Shown here: positions 31,037-43,558 of the stretch, piece by piece
How positions within the stretch are numbered: the stretch's first letter is position 1
Layout: each line of letters begins with the position of its first letter
Assembly (NCBI RefSeq): GCF_018294505.1
Contig: NC_057809.1
Location: 511,232,741 to 511,296,740 of the forward strand
DNA from: Triticum aestivum
Lineage: Eukaryota > Streptophyta > Magnoliopsida > Poales > Poaceae
DNA length: 64,000 nt
Direction: 5' to 3'
Notes under the pieces: generated by a model
Database searches by the model: none
Seen by the model: the letters and a program-made list of their open reading frames with translations, nothing else
What the model was told of the DNA's origin: nothing
Translations under genes and position numbers: made by a program

Positions 31037-31050
31037 TTTTTTTTGTAGTG
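31037..31050. repeat. CACTA terminal inverted repeat
   Basis: TTTTTTTTGTAGTG; on the minus strand this reads CACTACAAAAAAAA. The next bases (CGTAGTGCC) align to the C LTR (CATAGTGCC at 36,575-36,583). Confidence 0.75.
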
Positions 31051-31954
31051 CGTAGTGCCATCGAGAGGGGAATCATCGCCACAGTGATCGTCTTCATCAA
31101 CATCACCATCATCATCTCTTTTACGCGGTACACTCTCCTGCACCCTGCTGTAATCCCTACTTGAACATGGTGCTTTATGCCACATATTATGATCCAATGA
31201 TGTGTTGCCATCCTATGGTGTTTTGAGTAGATATCCTTTGTCTTTGGGTGGATTGATGATCTAGATTGGTATGAGTTGTATGTTTTACTTTGGTGTTGGC
31301 GTATGGTGCCCTCCATGTCACGCAAACATGAGGGATTCCCGCTGTAGGGTGTTGCAATATGTCCATGGTTTGCTTATTGTATGCGTTGCGTGAGTGACTG
31401 AAACACAAACACGGATAAGCAGGACATGGCGTATGGGAATAAAGAGAACTTGATACTTTAATGCTATGGTTGGGTTTTACCTTAATGTTCTTTAGTATTT
31501 GTGGATGCTTGCCAGAGTTCCAATCATAAGTGCATATGATCCAAGAAGAGAAAGTATGTTAGCATATGCCTCTCCCTCATATGAAATTGCAATGACGACT
31601 ATCGGTCTTGTTAACAATTGCCTAGGACAATTCCGCACACTGATCCACCATTATTCCACACTCGCTATTTATAATATTTAGTGATTTATTCTAACCTTAT
31701 GATAACAGCACCTACTTTCATATTTTATCTCTCCGATACCATGTAAAGTTATCCTCTTCATACCCACAACGTAGTTTTATTTCTCGTTTCTAGTTGGAAG
31801 CAAACGTTCGGTATACGTAGAGTCGTATCAGTGGTAGATAGGACTTGAGAGAATATTGATCTTACCTTTAGCTCCTTGTGGGTTCGACACTCCATACTTA
31901 TCACTTCCACCTTTGGGAATTGCTATGATAATTCCCTGCACTTGGGGATTATCA
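31051..31954 (+). repeat. 5' LTR of element C, truncated by the CACTA-like element
   Basis: Matches 36,575-37,495 of the right LTR. Its first 600 bp or so are absent. A GTATACGTAGAGTCGTATCAG block and a CTTGGGGATTATCA end are kept. Confidence 0.9.
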
Positions 31955-31964
31955 AGCTCTTTTC

Positions 31965-31982
31965 TGGCGCCGTTGCCGGGGA
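31965..31982 (+). other. Primer binding site of element C (tRNA-Asp)
   Basis: TGGCGCCGTTGCCGGGGA is complementary to the 3' end of plant tRNA-Asp. It follows the LTR after ten bases. It is not a tRNA gene. Confidence 0.95.
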
Positions 31983-32805
31983 GCAATAGTGTGGGGTTGA
32001 TATTCTCGTGTGAGCTTGTTTGCTTTCCTCACTAAGTAGTTTTTGTTTTTCCTTTTTTGTTTATGTTTAGTTGTGGGTGAAACATACAAAAAATTTATTT
32101 AAAGAATGAAAATACAAAAAAAATTATTTGCCTCTCATGCCTAAAAAGTTTTTCAAAAAGAGAAGTGATTGGAAAGTTATGCATTGAAGAAGTGAGGGTC
32201 GACCTTGAGCACTCGTGTTCATGCTCACGGAAACAATGTAGAAATTTTCATGGAAGTTTCTCTATAAATAATTATCCCCTTATATATCCATTGTATTATA
32301 AAAATAATGTGCCAAGCTTTGGTTTTAGGATGATTAGATTGCTTGTTTACTATGTGCAGAACAAAAACAGAAACTTTGGCTGTAGCGCATGATTTTACAT
32401 TTTTTACTGGAAAGTAAAATGGATCTGAAACTTTCTGAACATTACTTGTATGAATTTTTCAAATTTTCAAATTTATTTCATAATTTTTGGAGTTACAGAA
32501 GTTTACTAAACCTCCAGATTGCTACAGACTGTCCTGTTTTAGACAGATTCTGTTTTTCGTGTGTTGTTTGCTTATTTTGATGCATCTATGGCTAGTATCG
32601 GAGGGTATGAACCATAGAGAAGTTTTAATACATTAGATGTAGTTCTAATATGAAATTGGAAAGGGTTTGAAACAGTACCTAAAGGTAGTGATTTGCTTTA
32701 TTATACTAACGGATCTCACAAAGTTTTTGTTAAAGTTTTGTGTGGATGAAGTGTTCAAAGAATGAGGAGTTACCGATGTGAGAAGAATAAAGAGAGGCAA
32801 GAGCT

Positions 32806-32905
32806 CAAGCTTGGGGATTCCCAAGGCACCCCAAGTAAATATTCTAAGGATACTCAAGCATTTAAGCTTGGGGATGCCCCGGTTGGCACCCCATCTTTCT
32901 TCTTC
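32806..32905 (+). repeat. PPT-like module, copy 1 (AAGCTTGGGGAT)
   Basis: Contains AAGCTTGGGGATTCCCAAGGC and, about 55 bp later, AAGCTTGGGGATGCCCCGG. The phrase matches the element's true polypurine tract (AAGCTTGGGATGC at 35,951). The second copy is at 34,277-34,375 and an inverted one in element D at 42,480-42,570. Confidence 0.85.
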
Positions 32906-34276
32906 AACAATTATCGATATACCTCGGTTTTTGTTTTGTTCACATGATTTGTGTCCATTGTGTTTTTAATTTTCTTTAAGAACCATGCTAGTATGAGATT
33001 TACCTTCATAATTTTATAGAATACTTCATGTGCTTCACTTATATCTTCTAAGTATGATCTTATGGAATTGCTCTTTGAGCTTCACTTAATTCTTTTGAGT
33101 ATGGCTTTATAGAATGCTTCGTGTGCTTCAGTTATACATTTTGAGCTTGTATATTGGTTAGTCTATATTAATTGTAGAACGCTCCATGAACTTCACTTAT
33201 ATCTTTTGGAGTATGAATAATACTATCATCTAAAGCGGGTTTGGAAGAGTGTCAACTCTAGGAACTAGTGATCCCACCATTCCGAATGGGGAGAATTTTG
33301 CTTATGTGGAGAGTAGTATGCGTGTAGATCATGAAAATAATGCCTTATGTGATGGTAATATTGTTGAATTCATTCATGATGCTACTGAAAATTATTACGA
33401 GGGAGGAATATATACTTGTAGGAGTTACAATAATATCAAGTTTCTTCTCTATGTGCTTAAAGTTTTGAAGTTATCCTTGTTTGTCCTTCCTATGCTAGTT
33501 GATTCTTGTTCCTATAAATTGTGTGCTTGCAAAATCCCTAGGAATAGGAAGTGGGTTAGGTTTAAATGTGCTAGTCATATTCTTCATGATGCTCTCTTTA
33601 TGTTTCAATCCTTATCTTTTATGTGAGCATCATTGAAATCATCATGCCTCGCTAAAAGGCATTAAAGAAAACCGCTTGTTGGGAGACAATCCAATATTTA
33701 CCCTTACTGTTTTTGTGTGTTCTCATGATTAAGATACCATATTAATCATGTATTATATCTTTTTTTTCAATAAAGCGCCAAGTAAGACCTTTGGGAAGAC
33801 TTGGGTGAAAGTTAGTTTGATCTTGCTGTAAAAAACAGAAACTTTGCACTCACGAGATTAGCTGCCATTTTTTACAGAAGAGTGCTTTGGTGCTGATTCT
33901 TTTTGAAGAAGATTAATAGACAAATTACTCACGTCCACCAATTTATTTCAGAATTGTTTGAGTATCAGAAGTATGGTTGGTGTTCAGATCATTACAGACT
34001 GTTCTGTTTCTGACAGATTCTGTTTTCATTACATAGTTTGCTTGTTTTCTAGTTTCTATGGATTATATTTCTCAATATAAATTGTAGAAATGATATGGTA
34101 CAGTAGGCATTGTGTGAGAACAATTATGAGCCTTGTCTTTGACATTTCCAAAGTGAATGGTTTACTCTTTATCATACTAACCTATCTCATGAAGTTCCGT
34201 TAAGTTTGGTGTGATTGAAGTTTTCAAGCTTTGGGTGAGATATCGATATGAGGAGAATAATCAGTGGAAAGACCCT

Positions 34277-34375
34277 AAGCTTGGGGATTCCCAAGGCACC
34301 CCAAGGAAATATTCAAGGAATACTCAAGCGCCTAAGCTTGGGGATGCCCCGAAAGGCATCCCCTCTTTCGTCTTC
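34277..34375 (+). repeat. PPT-like module, copy 2
   Basis: Same arrangement as the module at 32,806, with AAGCTTGGGGATTCCC and AAGCTTGGGGATGCCCC. Part of the larger internal duplication of element C. Confidence 0.85.
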
Positions 34376-35427
34376 AAAATTATTGGTATACCTTACTCAG
34401 AGCTATATTTTTATTCGTCACATGATATGTGTTTTGCTTGGAGAGTATTTTCAATTTTACTTGCTGTTTGAATAAAATCATTGGATCTGAAATCTTGAAT
34501 GAAAAAATGGATCCTCCCATCACTAGTCAATTATTTGACTACTTAGCGTCCTTCACTTATATCTTTTTGGAGTAGTTTGTCATTTACTCACGTGCTTCAC
34601 ATATATCCTATGAATAAATGGTTGAATGAATTGAATATCATAAATCTGAATTTATATATGTTTCATGTGCTTATACCATGGGGAGTAATGACTTCACACA
34701 GAATAAGTATAGGTAGTAAACTTATTGAAAGTTAGCAAACGTAGAATTGGTCACTTGAACAATTCATGAAAGAATATTGAAGGAAGAGAGATTTCACATA
34801 TAAATATACTATCTTGGACATCTTTTGTAATTGTGAGCAGTCATTAAAATATGACATGCTAAAAGGTTGATGTCGGACAAGTAAGACAACGTAATGGGTT
34901 ATGTTTTATTATATCCAAAATAAAGTATATTGTCTTGGATCATCCAACATGTTGAGCTTGCTTTTCCCCCTCATGCTAGCCAAATTCTTTGCACCAAGTA
35001 GAGATACTACTTCTGCTTCCAAACATTCCTTAAACCAGTTTTGCCATGAGAGTCCCCCATACCTACCTATGGATTGAGTAAGATCCTTCAAGTAAGTTGT
35101 CATCGGTGCATGCAATAAAAATTGCCTTCTAAATATGTATGATCTATTAATGTGGAGAAAATAAGCTTTGTACGATCTTGTGATGTGGAAGAAATAAAAG
35201 CGAAGGACTGCATAATAAAGGTCCATATCACAAGTGGCAATATAAAGTGACGTTCTTTTGCATTAAGATTTTGTGCATCCAACCATAAAGCGCATGACAA
35301 CCTCTTCTTCCCTCTACAAAGGGCCTATCTTTTAATTTTATCTTCTACCCTTATGCAAGAGTCATGGTGATCTTCACCTTTCCTTTTTACATTTTATCCT
35401 TTGGCAAGCACATTGTGTTGGAAAATC

Positions 35428-35431
<4 letters not shown>

Positions 35432-35474
<43 letters not shown>
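35432..35474. repeat. (TA)n microsatellite in element C
   Basis: About 21 uninterrupted AT units. Confidence 0.97.
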
Positions 35475-35480
<6 letters not shown>

Positions 35481-35963
35481 GGATGTAAGTTACCATGAAC
35501 TATTATTGTTGACATTACCCTTGAGGTAAAAGGTTGGGAGGCGAATCTATAAGCCCCTATCTTTCTCTGTGTCCGATTAAAACTATGAACCCATAAATAT
35601 CACGTGAGTGTTAGCAATTGTGAAATATTAAATGATAGTTGAGTATGTGGAGTTTGCTAAATCAAAGCTCTGACATAGACCCTTCCTGAAAACAAAATGA
35701 ATTGCAATTGTTTGATGACTGAGAATATAGTTTGTTAGTTTCAAGAAAGTTTATGATCTATACTTTAACATGAGAATAGCTTGTTACTTGATCATGAAAA
35801 GTTTTATGAGGATGAGCTACTGATATGACATATAATGATGCTAGAAAAAGTGATTGGAACTATCATTGATCAAACTTGTGCACTTGCTAGCATTCACACT
35901 TCATAAATTATTTCTTTTGTCATTTACCTACTCGAGGACGAGCAGGAATTAAGCTTGGGATGC

Positions 35964-37495
35964 TGATACGTCTCCAACGTATCTATAATTTTTGAAGTAT
36001 TCATGCCATGTTTACAATATTTTTATATGATTTTGGTATGATTTGATTAGAACTAACCCGGACTGACGCTGTTTTCAGTAGAACTACCTTGGTGTTGTTT
36101 TTGTGTAGAAATAAAAGTTCTCGGAATGCGATGAAAATCAACGGAGATTTTTTCTGGAAAATATGAAAAATACTAGAACGAAAATCTACCGGAGGAGAGT
36201 CACGGGGGCCCCACGAGGGTGGGGGGCGTGCCCACCCCCCTGGGGTGCGCCCCCTACCTCGTGGACTCCCCGAGGGCCCCCTGACGTGAAATCAACGCCA
36301 ACTTCTCCTATAAATACAGAAACCTCCAAAAATTAACCTAGATCGGTAGTTCCGCCACCGCAAGCCTTTGTAGCCATGAGAAATCAATCTAGGCCCTCTC
36401 TGGCACCCTGCCGGAGGGGGCCATCATCACCGAAGGGCATGGAGGAGGATCCCAGAGGGGCCATCATTGTCATCAAGGCCAAGGACCAGAGGGAGAACCT
36501 CTCCCCATCCAGGGGGAGGCCATGGAGGAGGAAGCACAAGGGGGAGAACCTCTCCTCCTCTCTCTTGGTGGCACCATAGTGCCATCGGGAGGGGAAGCAT
36601 CACCGCGGTGATCATCTTCATCAACATCACCATCAGCATCACCATCGCCATCCTCATCTCTTTTACGCGGTCCACTCTCCCGCACCCCGCTGTAATCCCT
36701 ACTTGAACATGGTGCTTTATGCCACATATTATGATCCAATGATGTGTTGCCATCCTATGATGTTTTGAGTAGATATCCTTTGTCTTTGGGTTGATTGATG
36801 ATCTAGATTTGTATGAGTTGTATGTTTTACTTCGGTGCTGTCCGATGGTGCCCTCCATGTCGCGCAAACATGAGGGATTCCCGCTGTAGGGTGTTGCAAT
36901 ATGTCCATGGTTTTCTTATTGTCTGCATTGCGTGAGTGACTGAAACACAAACACGAGTAAGCGGGACATGGCGTATGGGAATAAAGAGGACTTGATACTT
37001 TAATGTTATGGTTGGGTTTTACCTTAATGATCTTTAGTAGTTGCGGATGCTTGCTAGAGTTCCAATCATAAGTGCATATGATCCAAGAAGAGAAAGTATG
37101 TTAGCTTATGCCTCTCCCTCATATGAAATTGCAATGACGACTATCGGTCTTGTTAACAATTGCCTAGGATAATTCCGCACACCGATCCACCATTATTCCA
37201 CACTTGCTATTTATACTATTTAGTAATATGTTCTAATCTTATGATAACAGCACCTACTTTCATATTTTAGCTCTCCGATGCCATGCAAAGTTATCCTCTT
37301 CATACCCATAACGTAGTTTTATTTCTCGTTCTAGTTGGAAGCAAACATTCGGTATACGTAGAGTCGTATCAGTGGCAGGTCGGACTTGAGAGAATATTGA
37401 TCTTACCTGTAGCTCCTTGTGGGTTCGACACTCCATACGTATCACTTCCACCTTTGGGAATTGCTACGATGATTCCCTGCACTTGGGGATTATCA
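35964..37495 (+). repeat. 3' LTR of element C
   Basis: 1,532 bp, from TGATACGTCTCCAACGTATC to CTTGGGGATTATCA. Short GC-rich block at 36,200-36,290. The flanking five bases CGCTG should be the right target duplication, but the left partner cannot be seen. Confidence 0.92.
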
Positions 37496-38778
37496 CGCTG
37501 CACTAACACCTCCTTCACGGACTAGTACGTTGGGTCATGTGTGTTTAAGTGTTATCCCAAACACCCCCGTACTACCTACATGGGGGCTGAAGCCGACGAC
37601 TGGCCACCTCTCAGATATCATAAACAGCTGCACATGAGGAGATATTTTAAAGTAAAACAAGCAACATATCATATATAAGCCTAGTTTCATGATACATGAT
37701 CGAAGAACATAGATACATTCATTCAAAAATGATGTCCTTCGAACATTGGCCTTCTACAATGAGGGATACTTTCAAGACATCATCAAAGTACCACTCCGGC
37801 ATGCGGTGCTCTTTGCCAGCGGGCGGTCCCTCGGTTGCAAGCTTGACGGTGTCCATCTTCACCCATTGCACCTTGGCACGGGCGAAGGCCATCCGCGCAC
37901 CTTCAATACAGAGTGCTTCATGGCATCAAGCCGAGGGCAGGCGCTGACCAGCCGCTTGACTAAACTGAAGTAGCTACTGGGCATGGGTTCGGCGGGCCAA
38001 AGACGGATTATCAAATCCCTCATGGCCAATTCATCCACCCTGTGCAGTTCGGTCCATTGCTTCAGCTGATCGCTGAGGGGCACAGGATGCTCTAGCGCAA
38101 GGTATTGCAACCAGAACAGCTTCTCCATTGAGCCCCCCTCTTCGGCCTGGAAGAACTCCGCGACATCAGCAACACTCTGGGGCAGGTCCGCAAACACTCC
38201 TAGAGAACTCAAAATCCAGGTTAGAAAGATATACCTTTTCTTCACAAATTTGCTCTGCATGTTAAAAGCCTTACCCGCTGCAATTTGCTTTGCCTCTTGG
38301 ATCTCCCGGACAGTGCTTTGGGCTTCGACTCGGGCTTCCCGTGCGCTTTGGAGTGCCTTAGCAAGTTTGGAGTTCTGCTCCAAACTCTTGTGCTCTAAGG
38401 ATTCACATTCGCCTATGGCATCCTTGAGCTCTTGCTGGACTTCCTCCACCTGCAATTCATGTTTAAGGCGGGAGGCTCGTTCCTCCTCCGCCTCCTTCTT
38501 GGCCTCGGCCAGCGCACTCTTGAGGGCCTTGACCTCAAACGTGTTAACTGCAAACATAATTATGAAACTCATTGAGATACTACATCATAGCTGGTATCAT
38601 TTCAGATGTGCTTCGGTATTACATACCTTGCTTTTCTTCTAACTTCCGCCTTAGCTCGGATGCTTCAACGGCATGGGTAGCCGATGCCTATTTCGCAACC
38701 TTCTTGTTTAAACAGATATGTGCATTAGTCTCATGCATGAGTTGTTAGATCCTCTGTTCGGTTTTTCATTCCGAACAC
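37496..38778 (-). pseudogene. Element E antisense ORF, 3' exons
   Basis: Reading leftward, exons cover about 38,714-38,635 (a coiled-coil piece with an in-frame TAG), 38,549-38,276 (Glu/Lys/Ala-rich coiled coil: EVKALKSALAEAKKEAEEER) and 38,201 onward (WLQYLALEHPVPLSDQLKQW, MRDLIIRLWPAEPMPSSYFS). GT-AG introns separate them. A shift near 37,905 breaks the frame; past it, another frame carries ARAKVQWVKMDTVKLATEGP and stops near 37,730. The content matches the carboxy-terminal part of the antisense ORFs of Tat-type gypsy elements, as in element A. It continues at 54,541, across element D. Pol of E should lie to the left and is not present. Confidence 0.75.
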
Positions 38779-40417
38779 TGATAACCCACAAGTATAGGGG
38801 ATCAATTGTAGCCTCTTTCGATAAGTAAGAGTGTCGAACCCAACGAGGAGCTAAAGGTAGAACAAATATCCCCTCAAGTTCTATCGACCATCGATACAAC
38901 TCTACGCACACTTAACTTTCCCTTTACCTAGAACAAGTATGAAACTAGAAGTACTTTGTAGGTGTTGTTGGATAGGTTTGCAAGATAATAAAGAGTGCGT
39001 AAATAAAAAGTAGGGGTTGTTTAGATGAAGACACAAATAAGTTAGTTTTAGTAGAGAGCTTGTTGTCACACAAGAAACTTATTTGTCCCTAGGCAATCGA
39101 TAACTAGACCGGTAATCATTATTGCAATTTTATTTGAGGGAGAGGCATAAGCTAACATACTTTTTCTTCTTGGATCATATGCACTTATGATTGGAACTCT
39201 AGCAAGCATCTGCAACTACTGACGATCATTAAGGTAAAACCCAACCATAGCATTATAAGGCATCAAGTCCTCTTTACTCACATACACAAACAACCTACAT
39301 ACTCGGGTCTGTGCTTCTGTCACTCACACCACCCACCATAAGCAAATCATGAACATATTGCAAACCCTACAGCGGGGATCCCTCACGCTTGCGCGACACG
39401 GAGAGCACCATAGGACAGCACCAATAATAAAATATGCAATTCAAACCAATCACGATCATCAATTAACCCATAGGACAAAACAGATCTACTCAAACATCAT
39501 AGGATAGCCATACATCATTGGGAAATAATATATAGCGTTGAGCAGCATGTTTAAGTAGAGATTACAACAAGTAAAAGAGGGGTTACACCGCTGCATAGAG
39601 GGGGGAAGAGTTGGTGATGACGGCGGTGAAGTTGTTGGTGTAGATCGTTGTCATGATGATGGACCCAGTGTCGTTCCGATGCCACTGGGAGAGAGGGGGG
39701 AGAGCCCCCCTTCTTATTCTTCTTCTTCTTCTTCTTCTTCTTCTTCTTCTTCTTCTTCTTCTTCTTCTTCTTCTTCTTCTTCTTCTTCTTCTTTTTCTTC
39801 TTCTTCTTCTTCTTCTTCTTCTTCTTCTTCTTCTTCCTTGACCTTCTCCCTAGACGGGAGAAGGGTTTCCCCTCTGGTCCTTGGTCTCCATGGCATGGGA
39901 GGGGCGAGAGCCCCTCCGAGATTGGATATGTCTCTCTATCTCTCTCTATTTCTATGCTCCAGATTCTGCCATTTCAGTGTTTCTTATATTCCCGGAGATT
40001 CGTAACTCCGATTGGGCTGAAATCAGGACAAGATTTTTATCCGGCTATTAGCTTTCATGCGGTGAAAGAAGGGCAACAACCGCCTTACGGGGTGGCCACG
40101 AGGGACCAGGGTGCGCCTGACCCCCTGGGGCGCGCCCCCTGCCTCGTGGCCCCCTCGGGCATCGTCTCACGTTGATTCTTCTTCCCAAAAATCACATATA
40201 TTTCAAAAAAAATCTCCATCAGTTTTTATCCCGTTTGGACTCCGTTTGATATGGATTTTCTGCGAAACAAAAAACATGCAATAAACAGGAACTGGCACTG
40301 GGCACTAGATCAATACGTTAGTTCCAAAAATAGTATAAAAAGTTGCCAAAAATATATAAAAGTTGTAGAATATTGGCATGGGACAATCAAAAATTATATA
40401 TACGACGGAGACGTATC
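38779..40417 (-). repeat. 3' LTR of element D, with expanded TTC tract
   Basis: 1,639 bp. Plus strand starts TGATAACCCACAAGTATAGG and ends GACGGAGACGTATCA. The extra length over the 5' LTR (113 bp) is explained by the TTC microsatellite. Confidence 0.95.
39711..39837. repeat. (TTC)n microsatellite, about 42 units
   Basis: TTC repeated with two interruptions (TTA near 39,714; TTT near 39,793). The matching place in the 5' LTR (53,940-53,955) has only five units. The ORFs of poly-Leu, poly-Ser and poly-Glu over it are artefacts. Confidence 0.98.
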
Positions 40418-43404
40418 AGCATCCCCAAGCTTAATTCTTGCTCGTCCTCGAGTAGGTAAATGATAAAAAAGGTAATTTTTGATGTGGAATGCTACCTAGC
40501 GTAATCTTGATGATGTAATCTAATCATGGCATGAATATTAAGACACGAGTGATTCAAAGCAATAGTCTATCATTTGACATTAAGACAATAATACTTCAAG
40601 CATAATAATAAAGCAAACATGTCTTTTCAAAATAACATGGCCAAAGAAAGTTATCCCTACAAAATCATATGGTCTGGCTATGCTCCATCTTCACCACACA
40701 AAATATTCAAATCATGCACAACCAAGATGACAAGCCAAGCAATTGTTTCATACTTTTGATGTTCTCAAACCTTTTCAAGTTTCACGCAATACATGAGCGT
40801 GAGCCATGGATATAACACTATAGGTGGAATAGAATATGATGATGGGGGTTGTGTGGAGAAGACAAAAAGGAAGAAAGTCTCACATCGACGCATCTAATCA
40901 ATGGGCTCTGGAGATGCCCATCAATTGATGTCAATGCGAGGAGTAGGGATTGCCATGCAACAGATGCACTAAGAGCTATAAGTGTATTAAATCTCAAACT
41001 GAAAACTAAGTGGGTGTGCATCCAACTTGCTTGCTCATGAAGACCTAGGGCATTTGAGGAAGCCCATCGTTGGAATATACAAGCCAAGTTCTATAATGAA
41101 AATTCCCACTAGTATATGAAAGTGATAACTCAAGAGACTCTCTATATGAAGAACATGGTGCTACTCTGAAGCACAAGTGTGGTAAAAGGATAGTAACATT
41201 GTCCCTTCTCTCTTTTCTCTCATTTTTTGGTGGGCTTCTTTGGCCTCTTTTATTTTGATAACCTCACCTGGGACAATGTTCTAATAATGATGATCATCAA
41301 ACTTTTATTTACTTACAAATCAATACTAGAACAAAGATATGACTCTATATGAATGCCTCTGGCGGTGTACCGGGATGTGCAATGATCTAGCGTAGCAAAG
41401 ATATCAAAAAACGGACAAGCCATGAAATATCATACTAGCTATCTTACGATCATGCAAAGCAACATGACAATGAATGCTCAAGTCATGTATATGATGATGA
41501 TGGAAGTTGCATGGCAATATATCTTAGAATGGCTATGGACATGCCATGATAGGTAGGTATGGTGGCTGTTTTGAGGAAGATAAGTTGGCTTATGTGTGAC
41601 AGAGCGTATCATATCACGAGGTTTGGATGCATCGGCGAAGTTTGCACCAACTCTCGAGGTGAGAAATGGCAATGCACGGTACCGAAGAGGCTAGCAATGG
41701 CGGAAGGGTGAGAGTGCGTATAATCCATGGACTCAAACATTAGTCATAAAGAACTCACATACTTATTGCAAAAGTCTATTAGATATCGAAACAAAGTACT
41801 ACACGCATGATCCTAGGGGGATAGATTGGTAGGAAAATACCATCGCTCGTCCCTGACCGCCACTCATAAGGAAGACAATTAATAAATGCTCCGACTTCAT
41901 CACATAACGGTTCACCATACGTGCATGCTACGGGAATCACAAACTTCAACACAAGTATTTCTACAATCAATAACTACCCACTAGCATTACTCTAATATCA
42001 CCATCTTTATATCGCAAAACTATTGCAAGGAATCAAACATATCATATTCAGTGTTCTACAAGTTTTATGTAGGATTTTATGACTAACCATGTGAATGACC
42101 AATTCATGTCATCTCTCTAAATAGATATAAGTGAAGCAAGAGAGTTTAATTCTTTCTACAAAAGATATGCCCACTCTCTAACAAATATAAGTGAAGCAAA
42201 AGAGCATTCTACAAATGGCGGTTTTCTATGTGAAGAGAAACAGGCAATCCAAACTTCAAATGATATAAGTGAAGCACATGAAGCGTTCTATAAAGACATA
42301 CTCAAAAGATATAAGTGAAGTGCAATGAGAATTCTATAAATCAAACATGGACTATCTCATACCAGCATGGTGCATAAAAGAAAAATGAAAACTAAATGCA
42401 AAAGACGCTCCAAGATTTGCATATATCACATGAATGAAACAAATCCGAAAACATACCGATACTTGTTGAAGAAAGATGGGATGCCTTCTGGGGCATCCCC
42501 AAGCTTAGATGCTTGAGTCTCCTTGAATATTTACTTGGGGTGCCTTGGGAATCCCCAAGCATGAGCTCTTGCCTCTCCTCCTTCTCCTCACATCAAGACC
42601 TCCTCGTTCTTCAAACACTTCATCCACACAAAACTCAACAGAAAGCTCAGTAAGATCCGTTAGTATAATAAAGCAAATCACTACTCTAAGTACTGTTGCA
42701 AACCAATTCATATTTTATTTTCATTGTAGCTACTGTAATATAACTTTTCCATGGCTTAATCCATTGATAGAAATCAATAGTTTCATCAAAACAAGCAAAC
42801 TATGTATCAAAAACAGAATCTGTCTTAAACAGGACAGTCTGTAATAATCTGAACATTAACCATCCCTATGGTACTCCAAAAATTCTTAAATAATTATAAA
42901 AAATATACAAGTTGTATATAAAGACAGTGCAAAAAGTTTCAGAACCGTTTGATGTTCCAATAAAAAAAATGTAAAATCGCGCGCTATAGCCAAAGTTTCT
43001 GTTTTGCACCGCACAAACCAACAAGCAATGTAAACATCCTAAAGGCAAATCTTGGCACATTATTTTTATAATACAATGGAATTGTACAAGGGTATAATTA
43101 TTTTTGTTGAAAAGTTTCTGTAATCAAGATTCACAAAGTTTCTATGAGCATGAACAAAGTTCAAGGAGCTCCCCCACTTCAACAATGCTTGTCTCTCTCA
43201 CTTTCACTTTCCTTTTTGAAAAGTTTCAGGTTCCCCTCTTTATTTTTTTTGTTTTCAAACTTTATAAAAGCACTCAATAGAAATAAATGACTCTCTAAAA
43301 CTTCTGGGTTGTCTCCCTGGCAGCGCTTTCTTTAAAGCCATTAAGCTAGGCATAAAGTGCTCATGTAATGGATCCACCCGGATCCCACAGTATATCAAAG
43401 CCAA
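40418..43404 (-). other. 3' interior of element D, non-coding
   Basis: AT-rich and without open frames above 89 residues. It includes repeated ATATAAGTGAAGC phrases (42,127-42,320), also found as their complement in element C (33,030-33,210), and the PPT-like module at 42,480-42,570. Confidence 0.7.
42480..42570 (-). repeat. PPT-like module in element D
   Basis: The minus strand reads GCTTGGGGATTCCCAAGGCACC then AAGCTTGGGGATGCCCC, matching the two modules in element C in inverted orientation. Confidence 0.85.
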
Positions 43405-43413
43405 TTTTAATTA

Positions 43414-43558
43414 GGGCTTATTCCATCTGTGCCCCCAGTTCCTTAGTTGTGCTCAGTTTTCCCCACGCTTCAAACTTTTGCTCACTTTTCCCCATTCCCT
43501 TAGCTGAAACTCTCACAAATGCTCATAACAGACGTTTGCCGTCTTGGCCGTTAACTGA
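43414..43558 (+). repeat. Left TIR of the MULE
   Basis: Aligns to the complement of about 51,450-51,599 with roughly one mismatch in seven and a short insertion in the right copy near its inner end. Confidence 0.88.

Larger units (their letters stand above)
28100..31050. mobile_element. CACTA-like DNA transposon, one end
   Basis: Ends ...TTTTTTTTGTAGTG at 31,050, the complement of a CACTACAAAAAAAA terminus. Inside lie GC-rich tandem repeats typical of CACTA subterminal regions: two copies of a block of about 720 bp, TGTTCATC/GGCGTACCGC repeats, and CCTCCTTATTACGC phrases. No transposase is seen, so it is non-autonomous or truncated. It abuts a truncated LTR of element C, which it probably invaded; the opposite end and the outer part of that LTR are missing from the window. 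Confidence 0.7.
31983..35963 (+). other. Interior of element C, largely non-coding
   Basis: AT-rich. The longest candidate frame (33,249-33,626, 125 residues, starting MSTLGTSDPTIPNGENFAY) has no known domain and may be a decayed gag-like ORF. Two diverged copies of a module of about 1.4 kb are visible: the AAGCTTGGGGATTCCCAAGGC block at about 32,810 recurs at about 34,278, and a TCTGTTTT(C/T)xGACAGATTCTGTTTT block at about 32,535 recurs at about 34,002. Confidence 0.7.
31051..37495 (+). mobile_element. Element C: gypsy-type LTR retrotransposon without pol, left LTR truncated
   Basis: The right LTR is complete (35,964-37,495, TGATACGTCTCC...GGGGATTATCA). The left LTR survives only from 31,051 to 31,954. 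A PBS for tRNA-Asp (TGGCGCCGTTGCCGGGGA, 31,965-31,982) and a polypurine tract (AAGCTTGGGATGC, 35,951-35,963) fix the plus orientation. The 4-kb interior has no recognisable gag, RT or integrase. LTR ends and PBS resemble Athila-type Triticeae families (Sabrina or WHAM), unverified. It lies in element E, whose antisense ORF resumes at 37,496. The left target duplication is lost. Confidence 0.85.

Noticed and set aside
39653..39896. Poly-Leu, poly-Ser and poly-Glu ORFs
   Set aside because: They are translations of the TTC microsatellite in the D LTR.
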